A DNA stretch of 64,000 bases. Source: Paratinospora sagittata (taxonomy: Eukaryota; Streptophyta; Magnoliopsida; Ranunculales; Menispermaceae). Where the stretch lies: contig CM069603.1 in the NCBI GenBank assembly GCA_035771175.1, forward strand, positions 23,102,286-23,166,285, written 5' to 3'. Position numbers and translations under genes: made by a program. Positions 10,696 through 23,511 of this stretch are shown here, piece by piece. The notes under the pieces are model-generated. The model saw nothing but the letters and a program-made list of their open reading frames with translations. It searched no databases and was not told the origin of the DNA. The stretch's first letter is position 1. Each line of letters begins with the position of its first letter.

Positions 10696-13560
10696 TGTAA
10701 CTCTCGTATCTTAGGATGACGTCATTTTGATCCGTAGAGTACTCGTATACGCGTATGTATAGGTATATGATGCTCGACGCATGTTGGTTCAAGTGCTTTT
10801 GCATGAAGTTTCAGAATGATCGGAGACCCTTTCGACGTCGAAACGTGTCGAAAACGTTGTTTTGGATCAGTGGAGCTCGTTCTATGGAGGAAGAAATTTC
10901 TATCATCAATTACATCCATCGCTTGATCTCCTAGATCCGTGGTCCAATTGGGCTGAAATTTTGTCAAATTATTATTCTCTGATAGGTCTTCATTATAAAC
11001 GGTGAAGATCTTGATCGGAGTTGTGTACTGTGAGTTATAAAGCTCGAAACGCTGTTTTTTGGATTTGCTGATTTTCTTGTGCAGTTTTGATCAAACGGTT
11101 GAACCTCACAATACCACCGTTGGATTGAGTTGAAAGGTTACCAGAATGTTGTTAACTGACTCATAAAACCCTTTAACAGTTAAGATGTTAACTTGGTGAG
11201 TCTTTTGCAAGAAATTAATTATCTAAGTGAAAGTAATTGCAGCTGGAAACTGTTCCTTCTATTTACTAAGTGTATTTTTAAGTTGTGGGCCCAAAATATT
11301 TCTATAAAAACAACCAAAGCGAGATTTATGCTCATTTGCTTGTTTTTGGACTTAGAGAAAAGGGGAGAGGGTGAAGAGGAGGAAAAGATGAGAAAAACCT
11401 AGGGTTCTTGGTGATTTCTACTCAAATCTCACCTAAGGTAATGAAATTTCTCATTTTTCTTCCTTGAATCTCTTTGTGGATGTATGAACAAACTTGATTT
11501 TGACCTAGGAAATGGTATGAAACCCAGATTTGGAGTGACCCTAGCCTAGAATGGACTGATTTTCATCTCTTTTATCCTGTCCTTGGTGAAATCAACCCTC
11601 TACGACTTAGATATACCCTTGAGAAGCATTTCCTAACAATTCCAACTCTTTTTTGAAGGGGTTTGGAGTTAGGGTTTTGTGTGAAACTCATAGGGGAGAC
11701 TAGTAGGCTGCTGATTTTGGTTGCTTGAGTGATTTGGAACCCACTGGCATCATTTTTCTCAATTTCTAGCAAGAAATTGGTAGATCTTGAGATTTTGATC
11801 TTTGCTTGATTCATCGACTTACAGTAAAAGTCGAGTCATGCCCTTCAACTATGTTGACCTAAGGACCATTGTTGAGGAAACCATGTTGCAAGATCAGTGT
11901 GTGGCGTTTCCGAGCATGGTGGTGTAGTGTAAAATAGGCCCAGGGTTCAATTTCGGGATTTTTGCCCAAATTAGGGCTTTTGCCCCAAATCAAGTCAAAT
12001 GATAAAATTGGCTTGGGGATTGTTTAATTGGACCTAAATGGAATAGAACCATGGGTTTAGAGTGTTTGAACCTATGATAATTTAGCATCTCTTAGTTCAA
12101 TTTGGCCTTATGTCATGTATTGCCAAATTGGAGATTTTGACCAAGATATAATCAATTGATTAAATTGACTTGATAAATAGTCAACTTAACCCTTAATATG
12201 ATTGAATGTTTTGCATTATAGTGGTTGTGATCAAGGGGATCCACCTATGACATTTTATTTGGGTTAAGTGTAGTTTGATTTGATGTTAATTGGTCAAATT
12301 GAACAATGGGGATTAGGCTCATGGGTTAGCCATTCTAGAATCATTAGTTAACTTTGAAATTGGGATTTAACATGGTTATTAGAATACTTTGGCTGATTTT
12401 AATATTGTATGAACCATGTATATATTGTAGGGATTCTAATTGATTCGAGTAACCCACGTGGGCTAGTTGGAAGTCTATGTACGTAAGGTGATTGGTGATC
12501 GTACTTGTACATGATTTTGGATTGGAAATTGGATTGGCTAGACTTAGCTAATTGAGAGTGAGCGTTCTTTTACTTGTTGGTTTTCAGATACGTGGCATTG
12601 TATTATATAACTTGTTTCAAATTGATATATATATATATATATATATATATATGGATATGGCATATGCATGTTTTAATTTATTCATGAAATGAAATTTGAG
12701 CATATCCCATTGCGTTACATTTGGGTAGAGTCTTCTAGCTTGATTTTCTTTTGAAAGCCTTGTAAGTCTGGAGAGATCCCCAGTGTGGACCTGGCAGAGG
12801 GTTTCAAGGGTAGGCGTAGCCGTTTTTCGATTAGGCCTGGTATAGGGTTTTCGAAAGAGTTGTAAATCGGTGACGTGCTCTTGGAATTCCTATTAGAATA
12901 CAGGTAAGAGGTCGTTCGGGCACGAGTTTCGTGCACTCGAGTTCTCAAATTTGATTCTTACCTAGGAGGTGCTAGGATTGCATTGCATGTTGTTTAAATG
13001 GTATGCATTGTCTTAATTATGACATGATGCATTATATTAGCATGTATGTAATCTTTTTTACATTTCCATGTTATCTCGTGTTATTTCAAATGTTTTAATG
13101 ATCTTAACATGTTTTACATAAATGCATGTATATTGCCACTTGTAGAAGACATTCACTGAGCTTGTTGTAGCTCACACCTCATCCTTATCATTTCAGGTTC
13201 TGATAGGAAGGGAAAAAGGAAGGCTTGACTGCGGAGCATTCCTTCAAGTATTTTGTTGATGTAGGTATTGTACAGTTTAGTATTTTGATATTATATACAT
13301 GATAACACCTAGTATTTGTATTAATAACACATAGATGGGTTGTGTATGTTTTATATTATTTGAATTTTTGAAATTTTATACTTGGTATTTTTGGAGATGT
13401 AATCTTTAATTGTTGTTGATCATGATTAGATGATGTTATAAGATTAATTGTATTTGAGATTTGTGTTTATGTTAGGCTGACGAGACACCAGGTGTATCGC
13501 TGGAGGGTATACCCGGGGGTTTCCTGCCGGTCTTGACGTCACATATAGCGGGTCATGACA
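10696..13560 (+). repeat. 3' LTR of chromovirus D (copy D1)
   Basis: 2865 bp from TGTAACTCTCGTATCTTAGG to GGGTCATGACA. Related copies are 29931-32337 (5' truncated) and 37854-40237 (minus strand). A TATA box (tataaaaa, 11303-11310) is kept at the corresponding place in the other D copies. A TGAGC/GCTCA hairpin lies at 13157-13174, followed by a pyrimidine stretch and caggt. An (AT)n tract runs about 12624-12652. Confidence 0.88.
12624..12652. repeat. (AT)n microsatellite in LTR D1
   Basis: About 14 AT units. A similar tract occurs at 38205-38227 in the 3' half of LTR D3. D2 has no such tract. Confidence 0.9.
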
Positions 13561-15782
13561 GTTGTGGATCTATAGGGATCCATAATCTCCCTCTAAACTG
13601 TAATGCACCATCTGAAGCCAATAAGTAGTCCAACGACTCTCATCCTCAGCCCAAGTCTTGAACATCATAGAATCAACATCCAACCGTTTTTGGTCCACCA
13701 CCTTCTAAATATGAGTAAGTTGGGCTTTCATCTAAGCATATAACTGTATCTGGAGAGATAAGATGAACATTCATCATAGTAGCCTCGTCTAATAGTCTCC
13801 ACTCATGGGACTTCTGAAAAGCTACAATGGCAGTTTCTACCTTCTTCTTGCTCAGTGCGTCAGCAACAACATTAGCCTTCCCAGGATAATACTGCAGGGT
13901 GAAATCATAATCCTTGAGAAGCTCTAACCATCGCCTTTGCTCATTTTTAGATCTTTTTGTGAGAACAAATACTTCAAACTCTTACGGTTTAAGTAGACTG
14001 TGAATTTCTCTCCATGGAGATAATGCCTCTAGATTTTCAATGCAAAGACGAATGCATCCAACTCAAAGTTATGTACAGGATAGTTCTTCTCATGCACCTT
14101 TAACTGCCTCAAGGCATAAGCAATGACCCTATCCTTCTGCATAAGCACACACCCCAGACCGGTGTGAGAAGCATTTGTGTAGATCACTAACTCTTGGTTG
14201 GGTTCTGGTAAGATCAACTCTGGTGCAGATGTCAACTTCCTTTTCAGTTCAACCAAGGCATTCTCACACTCATTTGTCCACACAAATGGCACATTTTTCA
14301 GGGTCAACCTAGTCAATGGTGCAGTTAGCTTTGAAAAAACCTGCACAAATCTCTTGTAATAACCAACCAATCCTAGTTAATTCTTAATCTCTGTCACTAT
14401 GGTAGGCCTCGGCCAATTAATAATAGCCTCAACCTTAACTAAATCAACTGAAATCCCTTATGCAGTCATCACATGACCAAGAAATTTCACCTTTAACATC
14501 CAAAACTCACACTTGCTAAACTTGGCATACAATTTAGATCTTTCAAGGTTTGCAAGGTCATCCTAAGGTATTTTTCATGCTCTTCTTGTGTTTCGGAATA
14601 AACTAGGATGTCATCAATGAAAATAATTATGAGTTGATCTAGATATGGCTTGAATACTCTCTGCATCAGATCCATAAACATGGTTGGTGCATTGGTCACA
14701 CCAAACGACATCACCAAAAACTCATAGCGCCCATATCCAGTCCTGAAGGTGGTCTTCAATACATCCGCCTCCCTAATCCTTTGTTGGTGGTAACCTGATC
14801 TCATATCAATCTTGGAGAAAAATTTGGCTCTCTTCAGCTGATCAAATAAGTCATCTATACGTGGAAGAGGGTATTTGTTCTTTATTGTCACTCGGTTCAG
14901 ATGTTAGTAATCAATACATGGCCTCGGGCTCCCATCTTTCTTCTTCACAAAAAGAACTAGAACTCCCCATGGTGACACACTTGGGGTTATGAAACCCTTA
15001 GCCAACAGTTCTTTCAACTGTACCTTCAACTCTAGTAATTCCTTAGGCGCCATCCTGTACAATGCCATAGAAATAAGTTTTGTACCAAGGTCAAACTCAA
15101 TGATAAAATCAATCTCCCTTTTAGGAGGCAATCTAGAAAAATCTGTAGGAAACACTTTTGGGAACTATTTCACAACAGGAATATCATCAAGCTTAATCTC
15201 ATTGGTCTTCTCGTCTTCTGGTATCAAACCAGCTAGTACTTCCCTCTCATCATCTGTCACCAATCTACCTCTAGTAGTTCATTTATGAGATGCTCTTCCT
15301 TTATTCTCAAAGGAAGGATACCCAGGAATTTGGAATATAATCTTCATAGCAAAGCAGTCTACATAGGAATGATAGGCTACTAGCCAGTCCAGTCCTAGGA
15401 TAACATTAAATTCTCAAGAATTCTAAAGTTCATAGGCATCTCATAATCACCCAATTTAATTGTGCAATGCTCACAAACCATATTAGGATAGATTCTCTCC
15501 CCCTGTTGTTGTACTCAACATCAACCATGTACTAGCTCTAAACCACATTTCTAGAAATAAAAGATAGTATAGACCTAACAACAATAAGCACATATATAGG
15601 CATATCACAGATAGTGATCATACTTTCCACTAATGTCTTGGATGCCTTTGAATCAGGCTCTGTCACAGTTTTAACCTTCTTTCTGGTGACAGGAAGAGGA
15701 GTGCCAACCGAGAACACCACTTGTGGATTCAGACACTCGAACCACCTGTGTCCTGCCTGGCCACATTGGTAACAGATGTATG
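13561..15782 (-). pseudogene. Chromovirus gag-pol fragment (zinc knuckle to integrase start)
   Basis: Read on the minus strand. A CCHC knuckle (CYQCGQAGHRWFEC, about 15735-15775) is followed by a protease in which the catalytic D-S-G triplet reads V-V-R (IVVRSILSFIS). Reverse transcriptase follows at 15155-14493, with the active-site FIDDILVYS intact but stops around it, then RNase H (14370-14029: [33 protein letters not shown]), tether and the start of integrase (GALQFRGRLWIPIDP at 13561). It is cut at both ends: the LTR of chromovirus D abuts it at 13560 and a copia LTR fragment abuts it at 15783. At least five frame breaks. No LTR of its own can be assigned. Confidence 0.85.
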
Positions 15783-16617
15783 TGTTTGACACCCAAGAAT
15801 GGGGGAGGGTAAATTGGGTGTTTTGGCCAATTAAGATAATTTTAAATTTATCTTAAGTTAATTTTTTATGATCCTTAAATTGGTTGAGGCATTTAATTAA
15901 ATAGATAATGTTTGATAGTAAAGTGCATAAATTAAACGCAAGGATACAAGATTTTTACGTGGTTCAGAAAACCATTTCCTACTCCACGCCTAGAGAAACC
16001 TTCTCTAGGATTCCACTATCTCAGATTCACTTATTGGTTGTGAATCAAACCGTTACAAATACCTTTTTCACAGGTTTAAAGCCAACCTATCCTTTTATGG
16101 GCAAAGGACAAACCGACTACTTCCTTTTGCACGATAAGGAAGAACCTGATATCTTTTTATCGGGCTAGGATGAACTACTTGACCATTTACAAGAGAAATG
16201 GTGAACTACCTATAATTCAAACCTAGGAATCTTAAGTGAATCAAATTCACTTGACTCGGTTGTTTCATTCTTGAAACAAACCGAAACTTTAATTACAAAT
16301 ATTACAAGGATGCTCAAGATATTACAATTTCAATCAAGACAAGGTATGAAATTAAAGCTCATGGATTGAGAAAAATTTACAACCATATACCTTTCATGTA
16401 TCCATATTGCCCATATGAAAGCTGTTGAAAAACGTTCATGATTGATGCAAAAAGTGAAATTCCAAAGTTACCAAGATGATTTTCTATTCAAACACTATCT
16501 CTAAGTGTTTTGAAAATGAGAAGAGATGGAAGATAAAGGTTGAGGCTCATTCTCTCATTTTCTCACAAAACACTAAATCTCTAGGAAGTTTTTGATTTTG
16601 AAATCAAACACTCATCT
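15783..16617 (-). repeat. Copia-type LTR fragment
   Basis: Starts (plus strand) tgtttgacacccaagaatgg and carries the agatttttacgtggttcag block and the cctttt...gataaggaagaacc units seen in the other copia LTRs of this window, so it belongs to a related but distinct family read on the minus strand. It stops at 16617, where chromovirus LTR E3 begins. Its remainder was not found on the far side of that element. Confidence 0.65.
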
Positions 16618-19034
16618 TGTGGCGACCCCACAACCTGGACCACTACCCCCCGCGGGATAGCGTACGGAATGCAGGGGCGGGACACCCGACTTAGGCATCT
16701 CCAACCACCCCTCAACTCACATGAGGAGGTTGAGGCCCTACAAGCCTTATCCTAATCTACGTCATAACCTAAAATGTACCTGTGCAATTCTACCATCCAT
16801 AATAATGATCAAGACAAAAGATAAATCCACAATAATAATCCATAAACCGTTCAGTCCATCTGAACCAAAATACACGTGTAAAGTCTCCCAAAACCATGAG
16901 TACAAAAATAGTCACATGTCCACATGGTCTAACTACTAAAGTATCAATCTCACTATGCTACAAAATGTGGTAAGTGCTATATTTACATAGTTCAAAATAT
17001 GAGTACATCATAAATTTATAGCAAGGTCCAACAAAAGTGCGTCCTAACTCACGTTGAGGCCTAAACTCTAGCACCGGCAACGTCCTCAAGAGATAACCAC
17101 TCCCTTGCGCTTGTCCTGAACTGAAGGACCTGAAAAAGGGAAGAAGTACAGTGAGCCAACAGTGTCCAGTGAATAGATTTCAAGTATGCTATCAATACTC
17201 ATCAATAAAATACTATGTATGCATGTCAATGTCAATGAATGAATAGAGCTCATAACACATAAATATAGAGCATTTATAAATAAAGTTCAATGCAAGTAAG
17301 AACCTATCATTTTGGAATCCACATTCCATATTCATTGGGGCTAATAGTCCACGCATTTATTATCGGGCCATTCTTCCCCTAATCATGTCCATTCTAAACC
17401 CTCCTATGATAAGGTTAAATCTTCCTATTAGCTAGATAGGTGAGGCAAACCAAAGTCATAAGGTTTTTCCACATCATGCGTCATTCAAATAATTAGAACA
17501 TATTTCATGCTTTCAAACATACCACATATAATTGATATGATGACATAAAAGATTTAAACATAAATGAAGTCTACTCATAACTAAGCCTCACGAGACTATC
17601 TATCCACACACACGGTCCAACCACACAAATTCAATTATAATCCTGTAAACCATGTTCATAAACACACGCATCAATTACAAGATTATTCATCATATATGAT
17701 ACATACAACTTTCCAATTTAGCCAATTGGGTCCACACATCATAAGACATCTTATCCAACTTAAAATTCTCAATTCTCCTGTCATGGACATAAACTAAACC
17801 CATCTTCATGGTCTAAGTCTCTACATACCATCATAACTTAATTTCCGCCATAAATTACTCTAATTTATTAATTCAACCTTAATTTTTAATATTTAGCCCA
17901 TAAGTATAGTCATACCCAATTATGAGATCAAATCAACATGTAACCCTAAACCACATCATAATCAACGTAGGCCAATTTGTACTACACATAGGGTTTCCAA
18001 CATGCATAACATCCAATTTACATCATCATTCATCTATGATCAACCATTTATTCAGCATAGTCTACATGCATACAATATGGAAAACCCTAAGTCCACTTTC
18101 TAGTTTTAGGTCCATTACAAACAACCCCACCAATTTCTTGCTGGAAATTGGGGGTTTCACCCTTAATGGGTTCCAAACTACACCTAATCTCACATATCTA
18201 ACATGCAAGGTCTAACACATACAAGTGTTCATCCACCACCCCTTCAAATCTGAGATTCAAGTGTGGAAAACACTCTATGGGTGTAGATCAAGGTCAAGGA
18301 AGGTTAGAAAACATACATTGGGCATAAAACTATGTCTAACAGACATGTTCATACAATTTCCAAGCCATTTTGGGTACATGCAAACAAAACCCTAACTTAG
18401 TTCAACCCAAAACAATGAGCAATAGACAAAATTACACCGTTAGAGAGCTTGTTCCCACCTTCAATAGTGTTTTTATGGAAAGGAATGGAAGAAAACACTT
18501 ACTTTGGGTTTGGATGATGAAGATCCCCTTTTTACACCCTCGTTTTCTTTCTCCACTCTCCAATTCATTTTCAAGTCAAATGGGAAAATGAGCAACTTTC
18601 CCCTTTTAATTGGTGTGTGAAATGGGCCACTTTTACTATAAAAAAAAGTGCCCAAAATGTGAGGAACGCGCTTCTCCTTTTCTTGAGATAGTTTTGCTCT
18701 CTGTCTGCAAAAGAAGCACGGTTCTCTCAGCAGGAGCGCGCTTCTCTCCTGCCCAGAACACCCATTCTTCATTTTACCACTACGCGCTCGATACACATCA
18801 AAATTTCGCGTATAAGCTGTCGATTTCTATGTAAAAATGCGTTCCAGACTCATTTTTAATGTCCCCGGGTCCATTTGACGCACCAATAATTAATTATCAC
18901 GCAAGAACATCTAAACTTACACATACCAAGCACTAAATACACAAACATACACATCAATGCAAGCACATAGAGTTTGGGCACAATGCAAATGGGTTATGGG
19001 CTAGGTAAAAGGATTTTTGTGGCGCTACATCACA
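16618..19034 (-). repeat. 3' LTR of chromovirus E (copy E3)
   Basis: 2417 bp. On the minus strand it starts TGTGATGTAGCGCCAC just after a polypurine run (cttcttaaggtggg) and ends GGGGTCGCCACA, matching solo LTRs E1 and E2. The start differs from E1/E2 by a few inserted bases. The conserved TGGAC...GCTCA block lies near 17152-17168. A small open frame at 18473-18796 is not supported as a gene. Confidence 0.85.
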
Positions 19035-21265
19035 CCCACCTTAAGAAGAACTTTGCCCTAGAAGTTTTAAGGTCAAGAAATTGCCTAAGTCCATGAACTC
19101 GATAAAGTGCTTCATCATGTAGTCCTCACGCTCCCAAGTAACCTGTTCATTACCATGGAATTGCCATTTTACCTTGACCATAGGGATTTCCCGGTTGCGT
19201 AACCTTTGTACTTTTTGGTCAAGAATCTGGACAGGTTCCTCATCATAAGTCCCATCCTGCCTCAGCTCAACATGTCTCTAATCCAAGATGTGATTAAAAT
19301 CATTCTTGTACATTCTTAGCATTGACACATGAAAGACATTATGCATTGTCGGTAGCTGAGGCGGCAAAGCTAATTGGTAAGCGACGGGGCCAATTCGTTC
19401 TAAAATCTCGAACGACCCAATAAATCTCGGAGCAAGCTTGCCTTTTATTCCAAACCTCGTCTGGCCCTTCTGAGGTCAGACCTTTAACAAAACCTGGTCA
19501 CCTACCTCGAACTCTATGGCTTTTTGCTTGATATCAACGTACCTCTTTTGCCTGTCTTGAGCTACCTTCATATTATGCTTGATCCGCTTAATCTTCTCTG
19601 TGTGTTTTTGTACAAACTCGGGTCCCATCATCGTGACATCCCCTACTTCCGTCCAAGAAACTGGAGATCTATAGGGTCTGCTATACAATTCATCAAAGGG
19701 AGCCATGCCAATACTGGACTTAAAACTGTTGTTGTACACAAACTCAAGCAGCTGTATGTACTCCTCCCAGTTACCACCAGACTCAAGGACACAAGCTTGG
19801 AACATATCCTCCAAAATCAATATCAACCTCTTGGACTGGCCGTCCGTCTGAGGGTGAAAAGCGGTACTGAGATCCAGCCTGGTGCCGAGCTGCCTCTGCA
19901 ACCCCTTCCAGAATACCAAGTTAAATGTCAGATCCCTATCTGACACAATCGAAACTGGCACCCCATGAAGTCTGACTATCTCCTGCATATAGAGCGTGCT
20001 CAGTTTGTCAGTAGAATCCCTAATGTTCACTGGTAGGAAGTGAGCGGACTTAGTTAAGCGATCTACTATAACCCAAATAACATTATGTCTCCTTGGGGTG
20101 TTGGGTAGTCCCACAACAAAATCCATAGTGATATGCTCCCACTTCCACTCAGGAATTTTGATTGGTTGCATTTGCCTTCCAGGCTTCTGATGCCCAGCCT
20201 TGACTCTCTAACAGATCTCACACCTCTGAATAAACTAAGCTATCTCTCTCTTCATGTCGGGCTACCAATACATCCTCTTTATACCATGATACATCTTGGT
20301 TCCGCCTGGATGAATAACATAATGAGATCTGTGAGCCTCGCTAGAGTATACTTTGCCTTGGGCGTGGATCTGCGGGAACCCATAAACATCCCCTAAACCT
20401 CAAAGCACCATCAGATGACACTTGCCAATCAACATGATCGCCATTCTCAGCCCAAGACTTGTACATCACATAAACGACGTCTGATCTCTGCTGCTCAATC
20501 ACTTCCTGGACTTGTGTAGGCCGAGCCCTCATCTGAGCACATATCACAACCTCATCCGAAGGGGTAGAAAATACACTCATCACCATAGCCGCCTCAAGTA
20601 GTCTCCATTCCTGTGACATCTGGCGTGCTACCAAAATTGTCTCTACTTTCTTCCTGTTTAATGCATCAGCCACTACATTAGCTTTACCAGGGTGGTATTC
20701 CAATTTGAAATCATAGTCCTTCAGGAGCTCTAACCACCTTCTCTGCCTCTTGTCCAATTCCTTCTGAGAAAATAAGTACTTGAGGCTCTTGTGGTTAGAA
20801 TACAAAGTGAATCTCTCACCATAAAGATAATGCCTCCCAATCTTCAAAGCAAATACAACTGCGGCCAGCTCTAAGTCATGTACAGGATAGTTCTTCTCAT
20901 GCACCTTTAATTGCCTCGATGCATAAGCTATGACCCTACCCTTTTGCATCAATACACAACCCAAGCCAATATGAGAGACATCAGTGTAGATAACCAACTC
21001 TTGACCAGGCTCTGGCAGAATCGACACTGGTGCAGATGTCAATCTTTTCTTCAGCTCTAAAAAGGCATTCTCACACTCATTAGTCCATTCAAAGGACACA
21101 TCTTTTTGGGTGAGCCTAGTCATAGGCGTAGCTAACTTGGAGAATCCCTGGATGAATATCCTGTAATAACCAGCTAACCCAAGAAAACTTCTAATCTCGG
21201 TCATTGTGGTAGGTTTATGCCAACTGATAATGGCTTCAACCTTGGACGGATCTACTAAAATTCCT
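19035..21265 (-). pseudogene. Chromovirus E pol: RNase H, integrase, chromodomain (RT lost)
   Basis: Minus strand. It opens abruptly inside RT at [18 protein letters not shown] (21265), then [14 protein letters not shown], an essentially complete RNase H ([56 protein letters not shown]), ADALNRKK tether, the HHCC finger region with two stops, and integrase (20171-19476). Integrase keeps TMDFVVGLP and IVSDRDLTFN, but the Glu region reads GQSKRLILILEDM, so the catalytic E is K. The chromodomain is at about 19240-19110 (VQILDQKVQRLRNREIPMVK). Pol ends about 19040 beside its 3' LTR. 5' truncated by the GC-rich block and copia LTR. Confidence 0.85.
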
Positions 21266-21378
21266 CCACCAAGGCCGAGGAGACCCCCTCTACCATGGCA
21301 GAGGAGATGCCCTCGGCCAAGGCCAATGGATCCCCCCTCGACCACGATCGAGGGACCCCCCTCGGCCACGACCGAGGC
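21266..21378. repeat. GC-rich cluster of imperfect palindromes
   Basis: Three near-palindromes in tandem: 21287-21304 (CCTCTACCATGGCAGAGG), 21335-21354 (CCCTCGACCACGATCGAGGG) and 21359-21378 (CCCTCGGCCACGACCGAGGC), with a weaker one between. They end exactly where the copia LTR starts. A related stretch lies at about 43875-43922, also directly in front of an LTR. Base composition is far from that of the surroundings. Origin unknown. Confidence 0.7.
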
Positions 21379-23236
21379 TGTTGGCCCAAATATGTCCAAA
21401 AAGGGGGGGGTGCATTGGACACTTAGCAGATTTTAACCTTTCTTTAAATTGTGCGAAATAATGAAAGCAGATTAAACAAAGCATAACAATAAGATACAGT
21501 AAATGTAAATGGGACAATGCAAGCAAGATTTATAGTGGTTCAGTCGCGCCTACATCCACTACCTAACTTCCTCAGTTAGGATTTGTTCAAACTCCACTAT
21601 GGATCTTCTTACGGGTGAAGATCAAATCGGAACACTTTCTCAGCTTACAGGTGTGAGAGGGACGTTTCTCTACTTACAGGTGAGAGATAACCTATTCTCA
21701 ACTTACTGGTGTGAGAAGACCGCTTACAACTTTGAGCAACCCTTGCTCTGACTCAGTGACTTACCCGTCACTACAATATGATTAAAGAATTAGACATGAT
21801 TCCCTTTACTCAGAATCAAAGTGATACTTACAACGCTTTGGATTGAACCTTCTGTTGCCACAAATTCAGCGAAATATGTATGATGAAGTTTATGCTGAAA
21901 ATAGGTTCAAATAGCTTTTGTCTTCGTTAATGGGTTTTTGAAATAATGAAGAAGAAGATCGATCAACCTAGAAGACTTGAATGAATATCAGTTTCGTATT
22001 TCATTAGTTCATTTTTCTACTCTAAGGCAACACGTATATATAGGTATAACAGAGGCCCAATGGACTTGGTAATTTTGGTGCTATAAGTTATTTCAAATAT
22101 AACGTTAACATTCTTTCCAGAAATGGATTGATTCTGTTTAGTGCATATTATGACGATAACACTTGAATCATCTGATCCTTTCATGAAAGAGGAATGTTCT
22201 GAAAAAGTTTTAGAACGTTTTAAAAAGTTCTGAAAAGTTGTACGATTCTGAAAAGTATTCGTACGTTTCTGAAAAAGGTTAACAGAAATGGCAGTAATGT
22301 CAGAACAACAAATATATCTTTTCTGTCGTTTTGTTCCTTTGAGGACGCTCATAGAACATCAGCGTCCTAGTAAACAATGAAGTGAGGGCGCTACTAAGTA
22401 GTAAGCATCCTGACTTGCTTTGACAATTAAAGGACTTAAAGCATCAGGGCGCTACTTCACAGTAAGGGTTCTGCTTTGTTTTAAAATGCAAAACATATGA
22501 GGGCGCTACTCAAAAGTAAGCATCCTGACCTATTAAAAGTAATTTTAAAATAATGTTTAAGCGCGCTGACGGACGGTGAGTGTCCTGAAAGTTACTTAAG
22601 TTGATTCTAAAGATGAGGGCACTCTTACACAAGTAGCGTCCTGATAAATCATTCAACTTATAACTTATCAGCGTCCTTAAAGATAGAAATCACTTAAATA
22701 TTAAAAAAAATCTTTCAGTGAGCTGAAACTAAGTCAGCGTCCTGACATTCTCAAAGGTTGATAAGCGAAATGTCACTACTAACAAGTAAGTGTCCTTATT
22801 AATCAGATCAATTCAACCTTGAACGTCTTAACATTTTATCAGTGTCTTGACTTATCAAGTCTAGGAGGGCGCTGCTAAAACATTAGCGTCCTGAAAGACT
22901 TTAAAAAAGTTGTTTTTGATTTCTCGATTAAAACACGATAAAACATAAAGTAACCGGATTAAATACATGCAACCAATCGATTAAAACATGCAGGCATGCA
23001 TATTGCTAACTTATCATAATCTAATCATACAAATAAAGATCTTCAAACGATCATGGTCTTCAAGAAGATCTTTTAATACGTTCGTCATGCTTCATTGAAT
23101 CTTTGATACCTTCAAGTAAGATTAGATATGCCATATGTGCAGTAATATCTTGAACATAATGTAGTTTTGTAATCATCAAAATCTTTCATAATAGGGACAT
23201 ATTCTCGTAAGGGACATGAGGATAATTGGTTCAACA
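21379..23236 (-). repeat. Copia LTR (copy 1)
   Basis: 1858 bp. On the plus strand it runs from tgttggcccaaatatgtcc to aattggttcaaca, so on the minus strand TGTTGAACC ... ends in CCAACA. It contains the tttatagtggttcag / cctacatccactacct block and an array of small hairpins (22342-22892). No clear 5-bp duplication is visible (gaggc left, gtata right), and no polypurine tract or primer site adjoins it. It may be a rearranged end rather than a simple solo LTR. Confidence 0.75.
22342..22892 (-). repeat. Hairpin array in copia LTR copy 1
   Basis: Arms AGGRCGCT and AGCGTCCT recur: 22342-22349/22361-22368 (8-bp perfect), 22385/22404, 22446/22464, 22500/22519, 22560/22579, 22616/22635, 22866/22885, each with a loop of about 11-13 bases. 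Most imperfect arms form G:T pairs. Single AGCGTCC half-sites lie between them. Confidence 0.8.
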
Positions 23237-23511
23237 GTATATTTGCGGCATCTTTCTTGACTAGTCACATCTATCTTGAGTATCTAATATGCATATCTGT
23301 GACTGTCTGATAAATATCATGATTATACTTATCCTGCATCTCACCTATCATGATAATTTATGATTATCTCAAACTTGTGATATTTGTTTATCTGATGATC
23401 AGTTAACACAATAGCTAGGTTGTGTTTTAAGTGTTTATTTCTACCTATGCTAGTTCATATTGTGATCATGCTTGCTCTGAACTTAGAAAATCTTATCTGC
23501 ATGATTCATGT
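23237..23511 (+). repeat. Inverted fragment of copia internal region
   Basis: Matches the reverse complement of about 27242-27495 inside the copia element (for example cacatctatc, gatatgcatatctgtgactgtc and tatgctagttcatat in both). Relative to the adjoining copia LTR it is therefore in the wrong orientation. It ends at catgattcatgt, where the match stops. Confidence 0.65.

Noticed and set aside
18473..18834. Overlapping frames on both strands in LTR E3
   Set aside because: No motif, inside an LTR, and not kept in E1 or E2.
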